Counted from the first letter of the stretch, positions 12,030 through 23,677 are shown. The stretch: 64,000 bases of DNA from Cycas panzhihuaensis (GCA_023213395.1 CM041465.1:235731741-235795740); one strand, 5' to 3'. A program made the numbers and translations. The notes: generated by a model not told the origin, from the sequence alone.

Positions 12030-13179
12030 CATTGGTGAAGGGAATTCACAAGTGATATATCCATATTGAGCTTTAAAGTATCTCTTTGGTTAGACAATGG
12101 CATTTGATCTTTCAAGATCCATTAATTCTTTCAAAGTATGCCTATACAAAACCTACACCAAAAGGATTCTTCACAAGTTTCTTCAACATTGTGAGCTCTA
12201 TATTTTAGTTGGAACTTGGCCAACTTATAAGTGGTAGTTCTATAGTCTTTTACTAAGTGTCCTTTACGGTTATACTGATCACATATAATAGTTTGATTAC
12301 CAGTCCCTGAAGAGGTACTGGTTTATCCTGACTATCTTGCTCTTTATTGAGCTGGCCCTTGGCCTTGAGACTAATGAGGCTGTGACTAAGGTTTTGGTTG
12401 ACCTTGTGGATGATTTTCCATGTTTCTTCCTCTTCCTCTTACTCGATTATTTCCTCTACCATGAGAGGGACCTTGATTTTTTATGTAGCAAACTTCTTCT
12501 TCCACCTGAAAGGCTACATCTAGAAGAGAGTCACAGGCTATAAAGTTAGTATCAGAGGTCTTGTTAAATTCTATGAGCTTCTTGGCAAGTGATTCAAAGT
12601 TGAGTGTCTTTAATATTCCACTAGATTAAAGACTTCCAAGCAAGTTTTTATGATCGAGGACATGTAAACATGATTGAATCAAGAATGCCCAAGTGATATA
12701 TTAGGTCTTAAAATCTTTATTAATTAACTGTTTGATTGGTCAAAGGAGATTTATTGTCTCATGAGCTCGTCCCTTCTGTATTTTTAATTTGTTCATTTTT
12801 AAAATAAGATGAACAAATTCTAAATCTAACTTGGTATCAAAGTTCTTCTTGAGAACTTCAAGGACCTTCTAGGCTGTATCATGTTGCTCTTCGTTAATCA
12901 AGTTGTGCAAGGACTAATCAATAACCAACAAAATTCCTGCATGAATCTTTTCATAATCTATCTCCCATTGTAGTTTGGCTGTAGCATCTGTAGGAGTTGT
13001 TAGGGAAGATCCACTAGAAGCAAGTATTGTAGCTGTTGCTGGTATGATGGGTGTAGGCTACAAATGGGCTCTCCAAAGGCCTTCATACTTTGTAGTATTT
13101 TAAACTCGATGTACCATAAATCCTAATTTTCTTTGCCTTTCAATATGCAGTTAACATTCTGCTTGAATTAAGATGACAT
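12030..13179 (-). pseudogene. gag: Element E gag pseudogene
   Basis: Copia gag read on the minus strand from a possible ATG at 13179. The N-terminal part has a degenerate form of the usual start (NVNCILKGKENXDLWYIEF, X a stop). Further on comes the conserved block around SLNFESLAKKLIEFNKT (about 12.55-12.6 kb). A basic stretch of Arg and Gly follows, then the nucleic-acid-binding knuckle CDQYNRKGHLVKDY near 12250-12290. The second and third Cys of the CCHC pattern are both replaced by Tyr. Multiple stops make it a pseudogene. It runs into pol without a clear boundary. Confidence 0.75.
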
Positions 13180-15108
13180 GGAGATGATGAAGAAGTAGAA
13201 GAGATGATAGAAGTATGTGCCACTGACACGTATGCCTAATACACCTAACATAGCAGGGATGTAGAAATGAATTCTATAATGAGAAGCAAATAATGATTAA
13301 GTATTTTTCAATAACTATGAAAAATAAGTATAAGAAATTATGAAATAATGAGGCGTAATATATAGCTGGCAAAGAGTGGTGATGTGTCATGCCACTAACC
13401 TCTAAATTATGTACAAATGTAGGTGAGGTTTTGATACCTAAGGCTTCTAGTATACGATTAGGGCCTTTACCTATGATACCCGCACTTTGTGCTTGGTGAT
13501 AAAATCCAAGTCACAGTGGAGCCTAGGTACTCTTAGTCCTCACTCAATTTACCAGTGAATAGCTATATACCTCCTTTGAAGAGTTAAACAGTACTGCGTA
13601 TCTTATGGCTATGACGGATATTGGACTGGGTTAATTTTAATCTTGCATTAAGGTTTTTAGTTTTCCTAAGTAGTTATTAGGATTATCCCTGATTGGAGGT
13701 CATAGGTAGGGCTAACTTGTCCCTCTACCACTATTCTAGTTATGACCAGACCCAATATGAAACTCATGCCTTCCTTAGGGCCTAGACTTTGGCCAACCGT
13801 GGTCTATTTCAACCAAGGCAAGTGTGCTTAAGTTAAGAACTGGCAATATAGATCATACGGATGAGATTCCTTTTAGGAATAATATAAGTTATTTCTAAAT
13901 AACTAAAACTGAAATGGAAAGTTGCCAAATATGCTTGCTTACTTTTTATGCTTGCTTTGTTGTTATTCCATTTATTGTAATGCTTTATGCTATGTGTATA
14001 AATAGAAAAAACATGCTAGATTTAGTAGGGAAACCAGATTACTTTCGATCCAAGGTTTCCCTTTAGTATAATGTTTCCAAATATGTTTTTAAAAATTTTA
14101 ATACAAAAGACATAATGGGCTAAAAAGTATATTAACTTGCTGCTAAAATACTGATTTTTCTAAATCTATATGCATGCTATTTTGCTATATTTTGTGATTT
14201 TTTCATAAAATTTATAAATAATGATAAATGGGCAAATTTTTCTAAAATTACAAATATGAAGGCCTAAATGATGAAATCTAAATTTATGACAAAATAAAAA
14301 AGTGTTCAAAATTTTATTTTTGATAGAGTAGTGAATTCAAATTTCTGAAAAGGCATAAATATTTTTTTTGCCCTAAAAAAGCACAAAAGCATAATCCTAC
14401 CAGATCCACTGTCTCAGAATCTAAACTTCAATATGTTAGAAGTTACATTTTGACACATACATCAACTTTCCCTTCTACACCATCTCTAAAATCAGCTTAA
14501 AAAATGCCCGAAATGCCCTCGCAATGTCCTTTATGGGGTTGAGTAGGCAAATTTAGCATCCGTGAGAAAACTACATAGATCTCACTAACTAGTGGATGAA
14601 ATTTGATGAGATTTATCTTGAAATTATACTAAGACATAAATCTACCAGATACCTCAATAAAAATTTTAGATTTTTAGCTTATAATTAAAGGATTTTATTG
14701 GAAAAAATACCTTAAGTCACTTATACATAAAATTTACCCTTTTATCTTAGATAAAACTCATTGTTGAAGGTTGAATCTGAAGTTTCTCTAGAAGACAAAA
14801 ATGATATTCTAGGCAAGGTGACCTTGCATTCCAAATTTCATCAGAATCTAAGATGGTTAAAATTTTCATGAAATTTTAGGCCTTTAATGCTTCTGAGACT
14901 ATTCTGACAGTTGAACGGCTTCAAAAACCTTTATTCTTCACCTATAAATTTTTTTACATATAGAGAAAGTAGCAACATATAAAGTACTATAATTTTAAGC
15001 TCTCAAAATATTAAAAATGATGAATGCACTCTCAATACTTCACATTAAAGGTGAAGGAGAGGCAAAATGACTTATGCAAGTGGAATGGAGTGAATAGATC
15101 CCCTTCTA
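13180..15108 (-). other. Element E leader region, no gene seen
   Basis: About 1.9 kb between the primer site and gag. This is long for a Copia element with 311-bp LTRs. It is AT-rich and carries no recognisable coding region on either strand. About 13380-13900 differs in character from the rest and could be an inserted fragment, but I found no terminal repeats. Confidence 0.5.
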
Positions 15109-15122
15109 GGTCTAATATCACA
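15109..15122 (-). other. Element E primer binding site (degenerate)
   Basis: TGTGATATTAGACC on the minus strand directly follows the 5' LTR. It resembles GTGGTATCAGAGCC, the initiator-Met tRNA site of Copia elements, with several substitutions. Confidence 0.6.
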
Positions 15123-15433
15123 TGAAGGAAGGATGGATCTAAGGAATAAATCACTCGCATGCACACAATAGCAATGGAGAATAAAAAAGAAATGAAACAA
15201 GATATGAGAGCAAGCTTGGAGGTGAGAATGAATAATAACTCCCTCATTGAGATTTCACCTTTTATTATTGAGGGTGAGCATTCGGGTTATAATTTTCTCG
15301 CCTAATAAAATGAACTTGAAATTACATCTAAATGCACATAAAGTGCATTTTATTAAGAGACTAATGCTAATAATATATCATAAGGTCATAAAATTAATCT
15401 ATACAAATGACCTTGATACACTAATCTATTTTA
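15123..15433 (-). repeat. Element E 5' LTR
   Basis: 311 bp, the same length as its partner at 7852-8162. It keeps TG at 15123-15124; the other end is mutated to TA. Confidence 0.9.
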
Positions 15434-15438
15434 TGAAC

Positions 15439-16589
15439 CTCCTCTTTATGGGGAGGGTTTCGACACCCTTCGCACCCCCTAGCTAAGGGGGGCTCTCGCC
15501 CTCCTTAGACCCCCATGCAGAAGTTTATAAGGGAAATTACACTTTCAACCTGTCAAAATTTTAGCCTCCAAAACATTGTTGTCATATTATCTAACGTATG
15601 AGAGCTATAACCAAAGGTTCACCTAAAGAAAAGAGGCAAATCTCATGTTATAAGAAATATATATCCTATGTGTGATGAAAGTTTATGAGAGTATAGTTGT
15701 TAGTTACACCTAAGTATAATGAAATATATGTGGCTGTTAATTATGGAATGATTCTTTACTTGTATAATATATAAATGTCACTTCTATTCTTTACTAAAAG
15801 TACATTTAACATGGCATGAAAGAGACTCTTAACCAACTTAATACTTGATGGGGTATACCCATTTGGTGAATGTGTGCCCTTAATAAAGTACTTGAGTGAT
15901 TTGTTTCTTTCCTTTCACCTACAAGATAATATCATAAGAGAAACTACTAAGAATCTATTTAAACATTAGATAAAGTAATGCAAACCTATATGAAGGGCAA
16001 GTAAGAGTTTCTAAGTATTATGGATAAGGCTTTTAGTTTATTTTATTTTATGTGTATGTAAATTATTAGTGTTGGGAAATACAAAAGACAACTAATAATT
16101 ACAGAAAACAAAAAATAAAACACCTGGATCATAATGGTACTCTTAAGGTACCTCAAATTTAATTAACACTATTGAAACATCCTTTCATTAAGATAATAGA
16201 AATAATACATTGGTTATATATTTATAATACACAACATAACTATGTGTGAGACCTATTATAAAATACCGGCATCATAATACATAAATATACATGTTATTAT
16301 GCCTAGAAAAGTGTGAACTAGGCTATTCTAATACTCTCTCTTAATACACTTTTGGGTCATTTGAATTTGCAATGCATTGTCCTTAGAAATGTCTTAAAGA
16401 TGATGTCTTCAACTTGATCTTTATCTTTAATCCTATAGTGATATATTTATTGAAGGATGATGTCTTTAACTTGATTTTCATCTTTAATTCTGTAATGATG
16501 TCTTTGTTCTAATAACTCTAGCAAGTGCAAATCTTGATTTTTCATCATGGTTGGTCTAATATGATTTTGATATAGATTCTATAAGTAAT
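15439..16589. other. AT-rich intergenic or decayed element sequence
   Basis: Continuation of the old sequence into which E inserted. It holds an imperfect inverted repeat at 15483-15508 (CTAAGG and CCTTAG ends around a GC-rich core), an LTR-edge-like TGTTGGGAAATAC near 16072, and a two-copy tandem repeat at 16399-16512. No coding region is convincing. Confidence 0.5.
16399..16512. repeat. Two-copy tandem repeat, 57-bp unit
   Basis: GATGATGTCTTCAACTTGAT at 16399 recurs as GATGATGTCTTTAACTTGAT at 16456, and the following ATCTTTAAT segment also repeats. The copies differ by several substitutions. Confidence 0.75.
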
Positions 16590-17097
16590 CGTTTGCTGAT
16601 TACCAAGAATGGATACAGACAGGTTGACTCAGGTAAGCATAGGTATGCTTCTTCCTTTTCACTTCTACTATTTCTTTGGAAGGGTTCACAGAAGTATTGC
16701 CTCATTGCATGACTGACTACTTCATTTGTATGATCACCTTTCATCCATTTGGCTTGATCATGATGCTTGTCATATTGTGAGCCTATGATGACTTAGCGAG
16801 ACCTACCTTTCCACAAGATACGCATCCCCATGGCACTTTACGACCCTCCGCGCTACCTCCACATCATCTCAAGCCTCATTTGATTTGTATAACCCGTTCG
16901 TGCCCTGATTTGAGCTCTTACCATGACATTTACATGACCTTTAGCCCTTTGATACTCCTATCAGCCTTGTTCACATGCCTTCTGGATTGTCCTAGCCACC
17001 TGCATGTGGAGGGCCAACCCCTCCCTGGCCTGCCACATTAGCTTTTTGAGCTCCTGGAACCCAGATTATTATCATTTTAGCTTTACGGTCACTGCTG

Positions 17098-17121
17098 TAA
17101 ACTTAGTGGTACCACAAAGTT
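17098..17121. repeat. 24-bp near-perfect palindrome centred on GGTACC, in the D 5' LTR
   Basis: Left arm AAACTTAGTGGT and right arm ACCACAAAGTTT are reverse complements except at one pair. It lies about 510 bp into the LTR, the same offset as the palindrome in the C LTR at 21848-21871. Confidence 0.85.
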
Positions 17122-17259
17122 TATCGCGGTGTGATTGTTGCAAGTTATTTTTTAAAAACTGCCATAGAAATTCTCAGTTTTTCCATGGAATTACCATGTG
17201 GCCTCGCGCCCAACTCAGACCTATTCGTGCCCTATTCACTTGTTTAAGGTTGAGATGGG

Positions 17260-17267
17260 TATAAATC
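17260..17267 (+). promoter_or_regulatory. Candidate TATA box of the D 5' LTR
   Basis: TATAAATC in the context GGGTATAAATCCC, about 670 bp into the LTR. The 3' LTR copy reads TACAAATC (63084-63091), so the motif is damaged there. The transcription start is not shown by sequence alone. Confidence 0.55.
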
Positions 17268-19337
17268 CCAAAACCATCATCATTTTACCTTTCTTAGATC
17301 TCTTTTGGCTCTCCAACTTAACTCTCTCTTGCTGTAGTTTTCTACTCTTCTTTCTTACTTCCATAGGTATACCTGCAGACTTGCGTTTCCTGTAGCTCCA
17401 GTCCAGGATCTGCCTACAACGACCCTTCTCCATGGTAGGAAGCTCCTCTCTAGGTACTCTTAAGCAAGTTTGGCATGGTTCTCTTCCACATATACCCTAG
17501 CAAGTGTCTCCTACAACCATCCATAGGGAAACCTCCTACAAAACCCTACAGGAACTCTTCTTCTTCACTGGTTGTAGGGGCAAGCCTACCCTAGACTCAG
17601 CCCAATAGGTACCTTAGGCCCTTTTTTTAGAATTTGTTGTGTACTATTTCCATGTTAGACTCATTTTCAAGTGTGTTTGCTTGCTTTCTTTCTGTTCAGT
17701 TATAGTGGACATTCTTTCCATTGAGTTTAGCCTTGTATCTCTAGGTTTATACAATTCCTCTGCTAGTTTTCCTTAAGGAAGTAGTGGGAGAAGATCCATA
17801 AAGGTTGTGTGAAGGGAGTAAGTTAGGGGCAGTCCTACTTAGGCCTACTCCCCAAGGGCAACCCCCTTCCCACCTTTCTTCTCTTGCTCCCATGCTTCTC
17901 TTGGGTTAATTAGGAGAAGGTGAACCTTAGGCCCGCACTAGATTATCAGCATGTGCAGCCCTTACTGTGCTGATTCCAGGCCCATATGCCTCTCATTTAG
18001 ACCCCCGTAGTGTCCCCAACATTGCTTGGTATCCCTTGAAGATCTTGGGAAGGGTTTATGTGACAGATCACTACCTATAGCGACTTTGTTTCCTTGATAC
18101 CTCACCAAGACTTTGATACACTTATCCTCATGCTTCTTGGCTATCATAAGTTGCTATTTGTCTTTAGCTTGCTATGCCAAAGGGCTGTGTGGAGAACCTT
18201 AGCAGAGGGTTTAGCCATCCTAAGGCTTCCCTTCACTCTTTCTTGCTTGACATGTGTGGTTACTTGAGGAGAGTTGAGTTTATTTGTAGTAGTTATTTCT
18301 CTAACATAAGCACTATGTTTTGACATATACTTTACATATATTTGCACATATATATAGCTTCTCTTGCAGCCCCTTCTTAGAAGGGATAAACCTTATGTGT
18401 GCAGGTTTGAAGTGGTATTTCGAGAAAGGAAAGGACCTCCAAATCTGGGCACGCTTTACCCTCTTTTTCTTTCTTTCGTTCCATTTTGTTTCCTTTTGTT
18501 CCACTTACTTTTCGTAAGGGGAAGGTAAGGAAGCCCCTGTCCTTCGCGTTGATCTTGATCACACATCCACTGGTTGGCATGAGGCCGTGCATTACATGTA
18601 GGTGAGGACTCTCGTCAGGCATTACACATCCTAGGTATGCACATCTTTCTCTTATACCTCCATTTTCTCTTCTTTCTCTTATTTAAATCTATGCTCAAGC
18701 TAAATAGATCACGTGAAAGTGAAAGGGTAAATGGTATTAGTTGTTTGCATTTATGTGTTATATGCTTGTCTCATATAGGAAAAGGACATAATAGGAACCC
18801 ACTTTCCTCTTCCTCTTCCTATCAATCCAAACATACCCTTAGGTGCATTCCATTTAGCATTATTTGCTTACATATATAACACTTGTTCTTTTTTCCTCTT
18901 ACCCTTTTAGTTGTTAAAGGGAGACGTAGCTTAAGCCTCTCTCTCTCCCTTTTAGTTCTATTTACCTAGACCAAATAACCAAGGGAGACCCACTTACATC
19001 GTAGGCTTTTGCCTACCCCATTCATATTTATTTCCCTCCATCATAGGGAAACCCCTTGAGGATTCCTCTTTTTCCCTTCTGGCCATCCAAGGGTGGGAGG
19101 ACCTTTCTTTAGAGACCATCCAGGCTACCCCCTGTATGTACTCTATCTCTTCTAAATTGAGGGCTACTCTAAGGTAGTTGGGTGGCATTCATAGGCCTCG
19201 AACTCATGCTCTAGCATATGGGGTGCCCTGCGTGGTGCTCTCTTTACTTGTAGGATGTTGCCCACACATTCAATATTGATTGTTGCCTACCATTGTCCCT
19301 ATTGAGCTTAGTGACTATCCCATAGATGCGCATCCAC

Positions 19338-19355
19338 TGAGGACCATACTGGGGA
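19338..19355 (+). other. Element D primer binding site
   Basis: TGAGGACCATACTGGGGA lies one base after the LTR end. The B and C sites in the same place read TGGTGACCATATTGGGGA and TGGCAACCATACTAGGGA. The TGG start fits pairing with a tRNA CCA end. I cannot name the tRNA. Confidence 0.75.
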
Positions 19356-19500
19356 CCTTCCAGTAAGGGAGCTAGTTCCTATCCCTTCCTGTTAGTACTA
19401 CTACCTTTTAGTAGTCTTCCCACTTATCTTTTTCGTTGGGAAGCCCCCAACACATCCTTTACATCTCTTTTTCCTCTTCTAACATGTTGGCAAGTTTTGT

Positions 19501-19813
19501 ATGCGACACTTCTCATGTTGCCTACGTGGTTTGTCTCCTTTGTTAGAAGACCCTGCATATCGTCTTCTTTCATCATCGGATTCTGATTCGACCATGGAAA
19601 GATACCCTTCAGGCTGGGCTTATCATGCCTTTGCTTCAGGAGCTCATGGGTTCCCTGCATCCATTCCGAGATCCACCTAAGAGGGTGATGATCCTATTTA
19701 CTATCTGGTTGATCAACATCACCCACTTGATGCCCATCCCTCTACTCATGGAGTAGAGGGTCCATCTTCTCTTAAGATTCACCACCCAGTCGATGATTCT
19801 TATGAGGGGCGCC
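19501..19813 (+). pseudogene. gag: Element D gag, N-terminal part (before element C)
   Basis: An ATG at 19501 opens a frame matching the N-termini of the other gags (SPLLEDPAYR, STMERYPSGWAYH, GDDPIYYLVDQHH). One in-frame stop (TAA, 19678-19680) interrupts it. The frame runs up to the target duplication GCGCC at 19809-19813 and resumes in the same phase at 36059 after element C. The leader between the PBS and this ATG (about 145 bp) has no other feature. Confidence 0.8.
19809..19813. repeat. Target-site duplication of element C, left copy (right copy 36054-36058)
   Basis: GCGCC stands on both sides of element C without mismatch. Collapsing the two copies restores the D gag phase exactly. Confidence 0.95.
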
Positions 19814-22371
19814 TGAAACGCTCTCTGCAGGGCAGTGATCCTACGTCTAGCAAAGGGATATAAAACACTGCACTGACTGGGCTAGGCAGCGAGGATCTCA
19901 CCTCGCGGGACGTCCGTGCGCCAGAACGCAGGTTCGGGGCTGCAAGGTGCCTGGTTGCTTCCAGGTAGCCATGTAAAAACAAGGCCTTCCTACCCTTCAG
20001 ATGGCCGGGAAGGAAAGGGAAACCTTGCGCGTTACGGCTTCTCAAGGTAATGAGAAGGCAATGAGGGGGCAACAAATCTAACGTGCAAATAGATATGGTG
20101 CAAGGTGTGGCTGAAGGGTACAATATAAATGGGCCCTTTACACCTATGCTATGTAAAGCAAGAAAATAGTACAAGAAAGTAAATGCAAAGAAACGATTAT
20201 ATTTCTCTTTTTCTTTATGTTCTTTTATCCTACCTTATCTATTCAGGCAAGTACGAAGAGACAAAAATAGCATAAGAGGAAACACGAAAGAAACGAGAGG
20301 AAAACCTGGATCCGGCGTTCGAGTAGAAGTACAACTTCTCCTTCTAGGTTGCGCTCCTTCCCTCCTTTCTCCGCACATGCAACGTCGGTCGACGGTGGTA
20401 AAGGGGGTTCACTTACCTCCCCTTGAGCATGCAAGAACTAAATAAAATGAAAAGACGAAAAAGGAACTCGAAACTGAAGAAGAGAAATACCGTGGGAGCT
20501 AACCTACCGGGTTCATCTCACGCACCACTTCCTCCAACGCGATCCTGCAAGCAAGTGTGAAAAGCACCTTCCTCTTGGGGGAGAGGCTACAAAGTACAGC
20601 AAAAGATATATGTATATGTACGTAAACTGAAATCAACTAAGCTAAATAACTTACACTATGCATTAGAATGTAGCACAAACGAAATGGAAGTGCACAAGAA
20701 ACTCTCACACTACCAAATACCACAAACACATAAAATGGGACTGAGTATAGCCTCGGGATGGCTAACTCACCCACGGGAGGTCTCCACAGAATGCTGGAAA
20801 GAAACACCAGGTGGTAACAGGGTGGATGCGGATTACCTCAAACCGGTCGGGATGCCCTAGCCAAAGTCCCCGGATCTCCTCGACTGCTCCTTGGGATGGC
20901 GTACCAAGGGGAAGAGGACAAGGGATGGAACCCTTGGGGAGAAGGACGACAATGGGGGAAGGAACCCCGCCTACCTCCCACGAATCCTCGTGTATATGCC
21001 CTTGCACTGGCTGACTAAGGAAAGAGTAAAGGAGGGTCTTGGAGAAAGTGGAGGGGCTCTAAGCAAAACTGGGAAAGTGGCTTTGGTTCAAGACAACACT
21101 ACTGGGTAGCTATGGCTAATGGTGATCACTTTCATTTGGAAGAAAAAAAGAGGTAAAACAAAAGAAATGAATGGGCTACTTGTTGATAAAAACAAGAAAA
21201 TTACAAATATAGGCAAGGGATTGCAAGCAAAAACAAAGAAAAGGAAGTGCAAGTACAAAAGACAAGAAATTACAAGTGGAAACTAAGTGGTACCTTGTGT
21301 AGAGAGACTAAGCATGCCTCCTGCCACTTAGATCAGTAGCAATAGAGGCTAAACAAGGCTGGTTATGAGCATTTCCTGCTGATGTATGAATGGAAGAGGC
21401 TCCTTGCAGGTTTGGAGCTGTGAAGTAAATCTTTGATGCAGCTTCTTGGTTGAAGGAGACCCTTGAATCTCTGAGCACCTGCAAAAGGGAGTAGAGCTGG
21501 CTGTGGAAAGTAATAAGGGCCAGTAATGGCCCTGCAAAGATCCACTGGTGGCAGCCCGTTTCACCCTCTTCAGTTATTGTACATGAGGTTGTTTTGTTTT
21601 CTGTTTATTTTCCTGTGTGCAGTCCCTTGAAAAATTCTCTTGAAAAATTAGAAAATGGGCAAAAAGTCCTGGAAATGGGGAGGAAAATTCCCTTTATCCC
21701 CTGTTCACAGCAGGTGAACGTTGGGTATGTCAGGGCGCCTCTAATCGAACGAAGCCACGCGGCAGTTTTGCGAAAAAAGTGGAAACTATCGCGTGGTTGT
21801 CTTTTTTTAAATTTCAAACAATCGCATCACAGAATTAGCGATGCTGCAAACTCAGCGGTACCGCTTAGTTTACCATGGTATCAACTTGAAACTAAAAAAA
21901 GAGAAAAACAGGTAGCAAAATCAAGTTTTGAAGCAAAATCAAGGGCTAAACATGAATTAGGGTCATTGGGAATGCCGAGCAAGGGCAAGTACCCAAAACA
22001 ACCCAAAAAGTCCTAACTAAGGATCGAGTTTGACTTAGAAAGGATGGCAACACAAATGACATGTCGCAACATGAGCAAATAAACTGGTGAAAACGATCCC
22101 GGGAAACTGTGGAGACATCGTGAGTGGCTGTACGCCATATGGGGTGTCAGATTCACTGAGGAATGCCCCCTATGTGAGTCGTCATAGGCTGAAGGCGTGC
22201 CGTTAGGCACATGCATTATGAGCAAGCAGGCAATCAACGTGTGCAGGCAGGCAGATGTCAAGCAACCTACTCTAAATTACCTTAATTAATATAGACAAGA
22301 AAAGTAAGAAACGATACTTGAACAAACCTGCGTCAATGCGCCTCGAGTCCATTCCCAGTAGCTGGGAAACA
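19814..22371 (-). repeat. Element C 3' LTR
   Basis: 2558 bp. On the plus strand it begins TGAAACGCTCTC and ends GGGAAACA. A subterminal inverted repeat lies at 22352-22368 (TTCCCAG and CTGGGAA around a 3-base spacer). Confidence 0.93.
21848..21871. repeat. 24-bp palindrome centred on GGTACC in the C 3' LTR
   Basis: Arms AAACTCAGCGGT and ACCGCTTAGTTT differ from perfect symmetry at one pair. The equivalent in the other C LTR (about 35528-35552) is less regular. Confidence 0.85.
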
Positions 22372-22383
22372 CTGCCCCCTTGG
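22372..22383 (-). other. Element C polypurine tract
   Basis: CCAAGGGGGCAG on the minus strand abuts the 3' LTR start TGTTTCCC. D has AAGGGGGTAG in the same position. Confidence 0.85.
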
Positions 22384-22727
22384 CAGCAGAGCCTCACTGC
22401 TCAGAAGCGTAATGTGATGGCGAATGCTGACAATCAAAAATATGAGTAGCACATGCATATATATATAAAACAATAAAGAGTGGCACGTGGACCAAGGGCA
22501 TGGGTAAGTGTCATGGCGGAACGTGTGGACAAGGGAGACGGGGGCGAGGACAACGTAGGGGTTGCCTACGTGTCATCCAAACATCGACCTGAAACTGAAA
22601 TAAGCAAGTAAAACGGGATGCCCCCCGTTGCCACGGTGCAACGTAAAGTAAGAGGGCATCCAGCAAATAGAAGGGCGCCTAACTAATAAAGAACTAGAGA
22701 CTTGGGCACGGGCTGGCCAGGCAAGCC

Positions 22728-23141
22728 TCACGGGTGGTCATCTAGAAGAAGGAGGCGACGCTCAAGGATGAGGCGGACGAGACTGTCGGCCTCAGCATTG
22801 AGGTGCCTCGGGATATCTTTGAATATCCACGACTAAAAATAAGCGGTAAGAGACACAGACGCGAGGGTTCTCAAGTGAGGGCATCGCACCTGGTAAACCT
22901 GGGTGAGATGGGACACCATGACTTGAGAATCGTAAAATAACATAATGGACCTGCGGTAAAAACAGAGAGCATTAGTAAGGGCCTCAATAACGACCGTGTA
23001 CTCGTCTTCGTTATTGGTAGCCTCGGGAAGAAAAACTCCAGAACGTAAGTAATCGTGTTCGGAAGGACTGCGAAGAATCCACGCAGCGGAAGGTCCGGGG
23101 TTGCCGCGACTTCCACCATCGGTAAAAATGAGAAGAGACAT
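22728..23141 (-). pseudogene. Element C archaeal-type RNase H (aRNH)
   Basis: A second RNase H, separate from the one inside pol, thought in the Tat group to help degrade RNA in RNA:DNA hybrids. An ATG at 23141 opens LIFTDGGSRGNPGP, the first catalytic Asp motif with the glycine-rich turn of archaeal RNase HI. Next come NNEDEYTVVIEAL (Glu motif) and FYDSQVMVSHL (Asp motif), then a YQVRCPHLRTL block as in archaeal enzymes. HLNAEADSL follows with the last acidic residue, before a TGA at 22728. One in-frame stop lies before the last motif. All four acidic positions are present, unlike in B and D. Between here and the PPT (22384-22727) I see no gene. Confidence 0.82.
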
Positions 23142-23143
23142 GA

Positions 23144-23521
23144 CTAGGTACTAAGATCTGGTAGTAAACAAATAGCAATAAAAGCAGAGCAAAGACTCGA
23201 ATAGCAGGAAAAAGTATGGTCGAGAAGGGTAGGAGGACCTAGCAATGAGGTTACCCGAGAATGGGAGCAAGCAATCCGGCCACTGGCTGAAAGTGGGCGG
23301 AGAAAAGACGCCCTAGGGTGCCAAAGGTTGCTTTGGAAAGCAAAACATGCCCCCATACGGGAGAGCACTTCCTTTGGGGACCCCAGGAGCGAGAAAGGGC
23401 TGTAAAAATGAGTCCAGGGCGGTGAAATGAGCCAAACGAGTATAAACTCAGGCACGCACGGGAGCAACGCGTAAAACGATACAGAAGGGCCCTGGCGAAA
23501 AGCGCGATAATGAGGCGCCAT
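23144..23521 (-). pseudogene. Small conserved sense frame upstream of aRNH, element C
   Basis: A 125-codon open frame starting at an ATG at 23521 (MAPHYRAF) and ending two bases before the aRNH ATG. It contains GPSVSFYALLPCVPEFILVW and then SPPWTHF. Homologous sequence with the same ATG occurs in B (49131) and D (61189), where frames are broken. I recognise no domain. It could be a small accessory protein, an N-terminal extension of aRNH, or conserved non-coding DNA that happens to be open here. Confidence 0.35.
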
Positions 23522-23669
23522 AAATGCCCCTGCAAGAGAGGGAAAAAAGGGCATCCATGGAGCACAATGGGCGACAGGGCCAGAAGGCAAAGGCTATGAG
23601 GGCAACGAGACAGTCCCAACGATTGTCGCAGAGCTAGAAACGGAAGAAGTGCACGCCGTGGCCCCTGCC

Positions 23670-23677
23670 TATATAAG
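23670..23677 (+). promoter_or_regulatory. TATA box of the antisense PMD-like gene, element C
   Basis: TATATAAG in the context GCCTATATAAGGA, 164 bp before the exon 1 ATG. The same motif stands at the same relative place in B (49280-49287, plus) and D (61033-61040, minus). Upstream, CAGTCCCAACGATTGTCGCA at 23611-23630 is conserved in B at 49221-49240. Confidence 0.75.

Larger units (their letters stand above)
7852..15433 (-). mobile_element. Element E: Ty1/Copia retrotransposon, decayed, with both LTRs
   Basis: This is a 7582-bp element read on the minus strand, with two 311-bp LTRs flanked by a perfect TGAAC duplication. From its 5' end it has an LTR, a degenerate initiator-Met primer site, a leader of about 1.9 kb, gag, and pol in the Copia order protease, integrase, RT, RNase H, then a G-rich polypurine tract and the LTR. 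All frames contain stops and lost catalytic residues, so it cannot move on its own. Copia order is shown by integrase (about 10.6-11.5 kb) lying before RT (about 9.5-10.1 kb) in the direction of reading. I cannot assign the lineage. Confidence 0.92.
16590..19336 (+). repeat. Element D 5' LTR
   Basis: 2747 bp. The start is eroded (CGTTTGCTGATTACC versus TGTTTCCCAGCTACT in the 3' LTR) and the end is ATGCGCATCCA, directly before the primer site. The two D LTRs match over the whole visible length. LTR B is of the same family: its ends, TGTTTCCC and GCACATCCA, correspond. Confidence 0.88.

Noticed and set aside
7541-15555. Possible Copia LTR from TGTTAGGAAATATC (7541) to CCTGTCA (15555), interrupted by element E
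   Set aside because: The flanking five bases (CGATG and AAATT) do not match and no partner LTR or convincing primer site was found.
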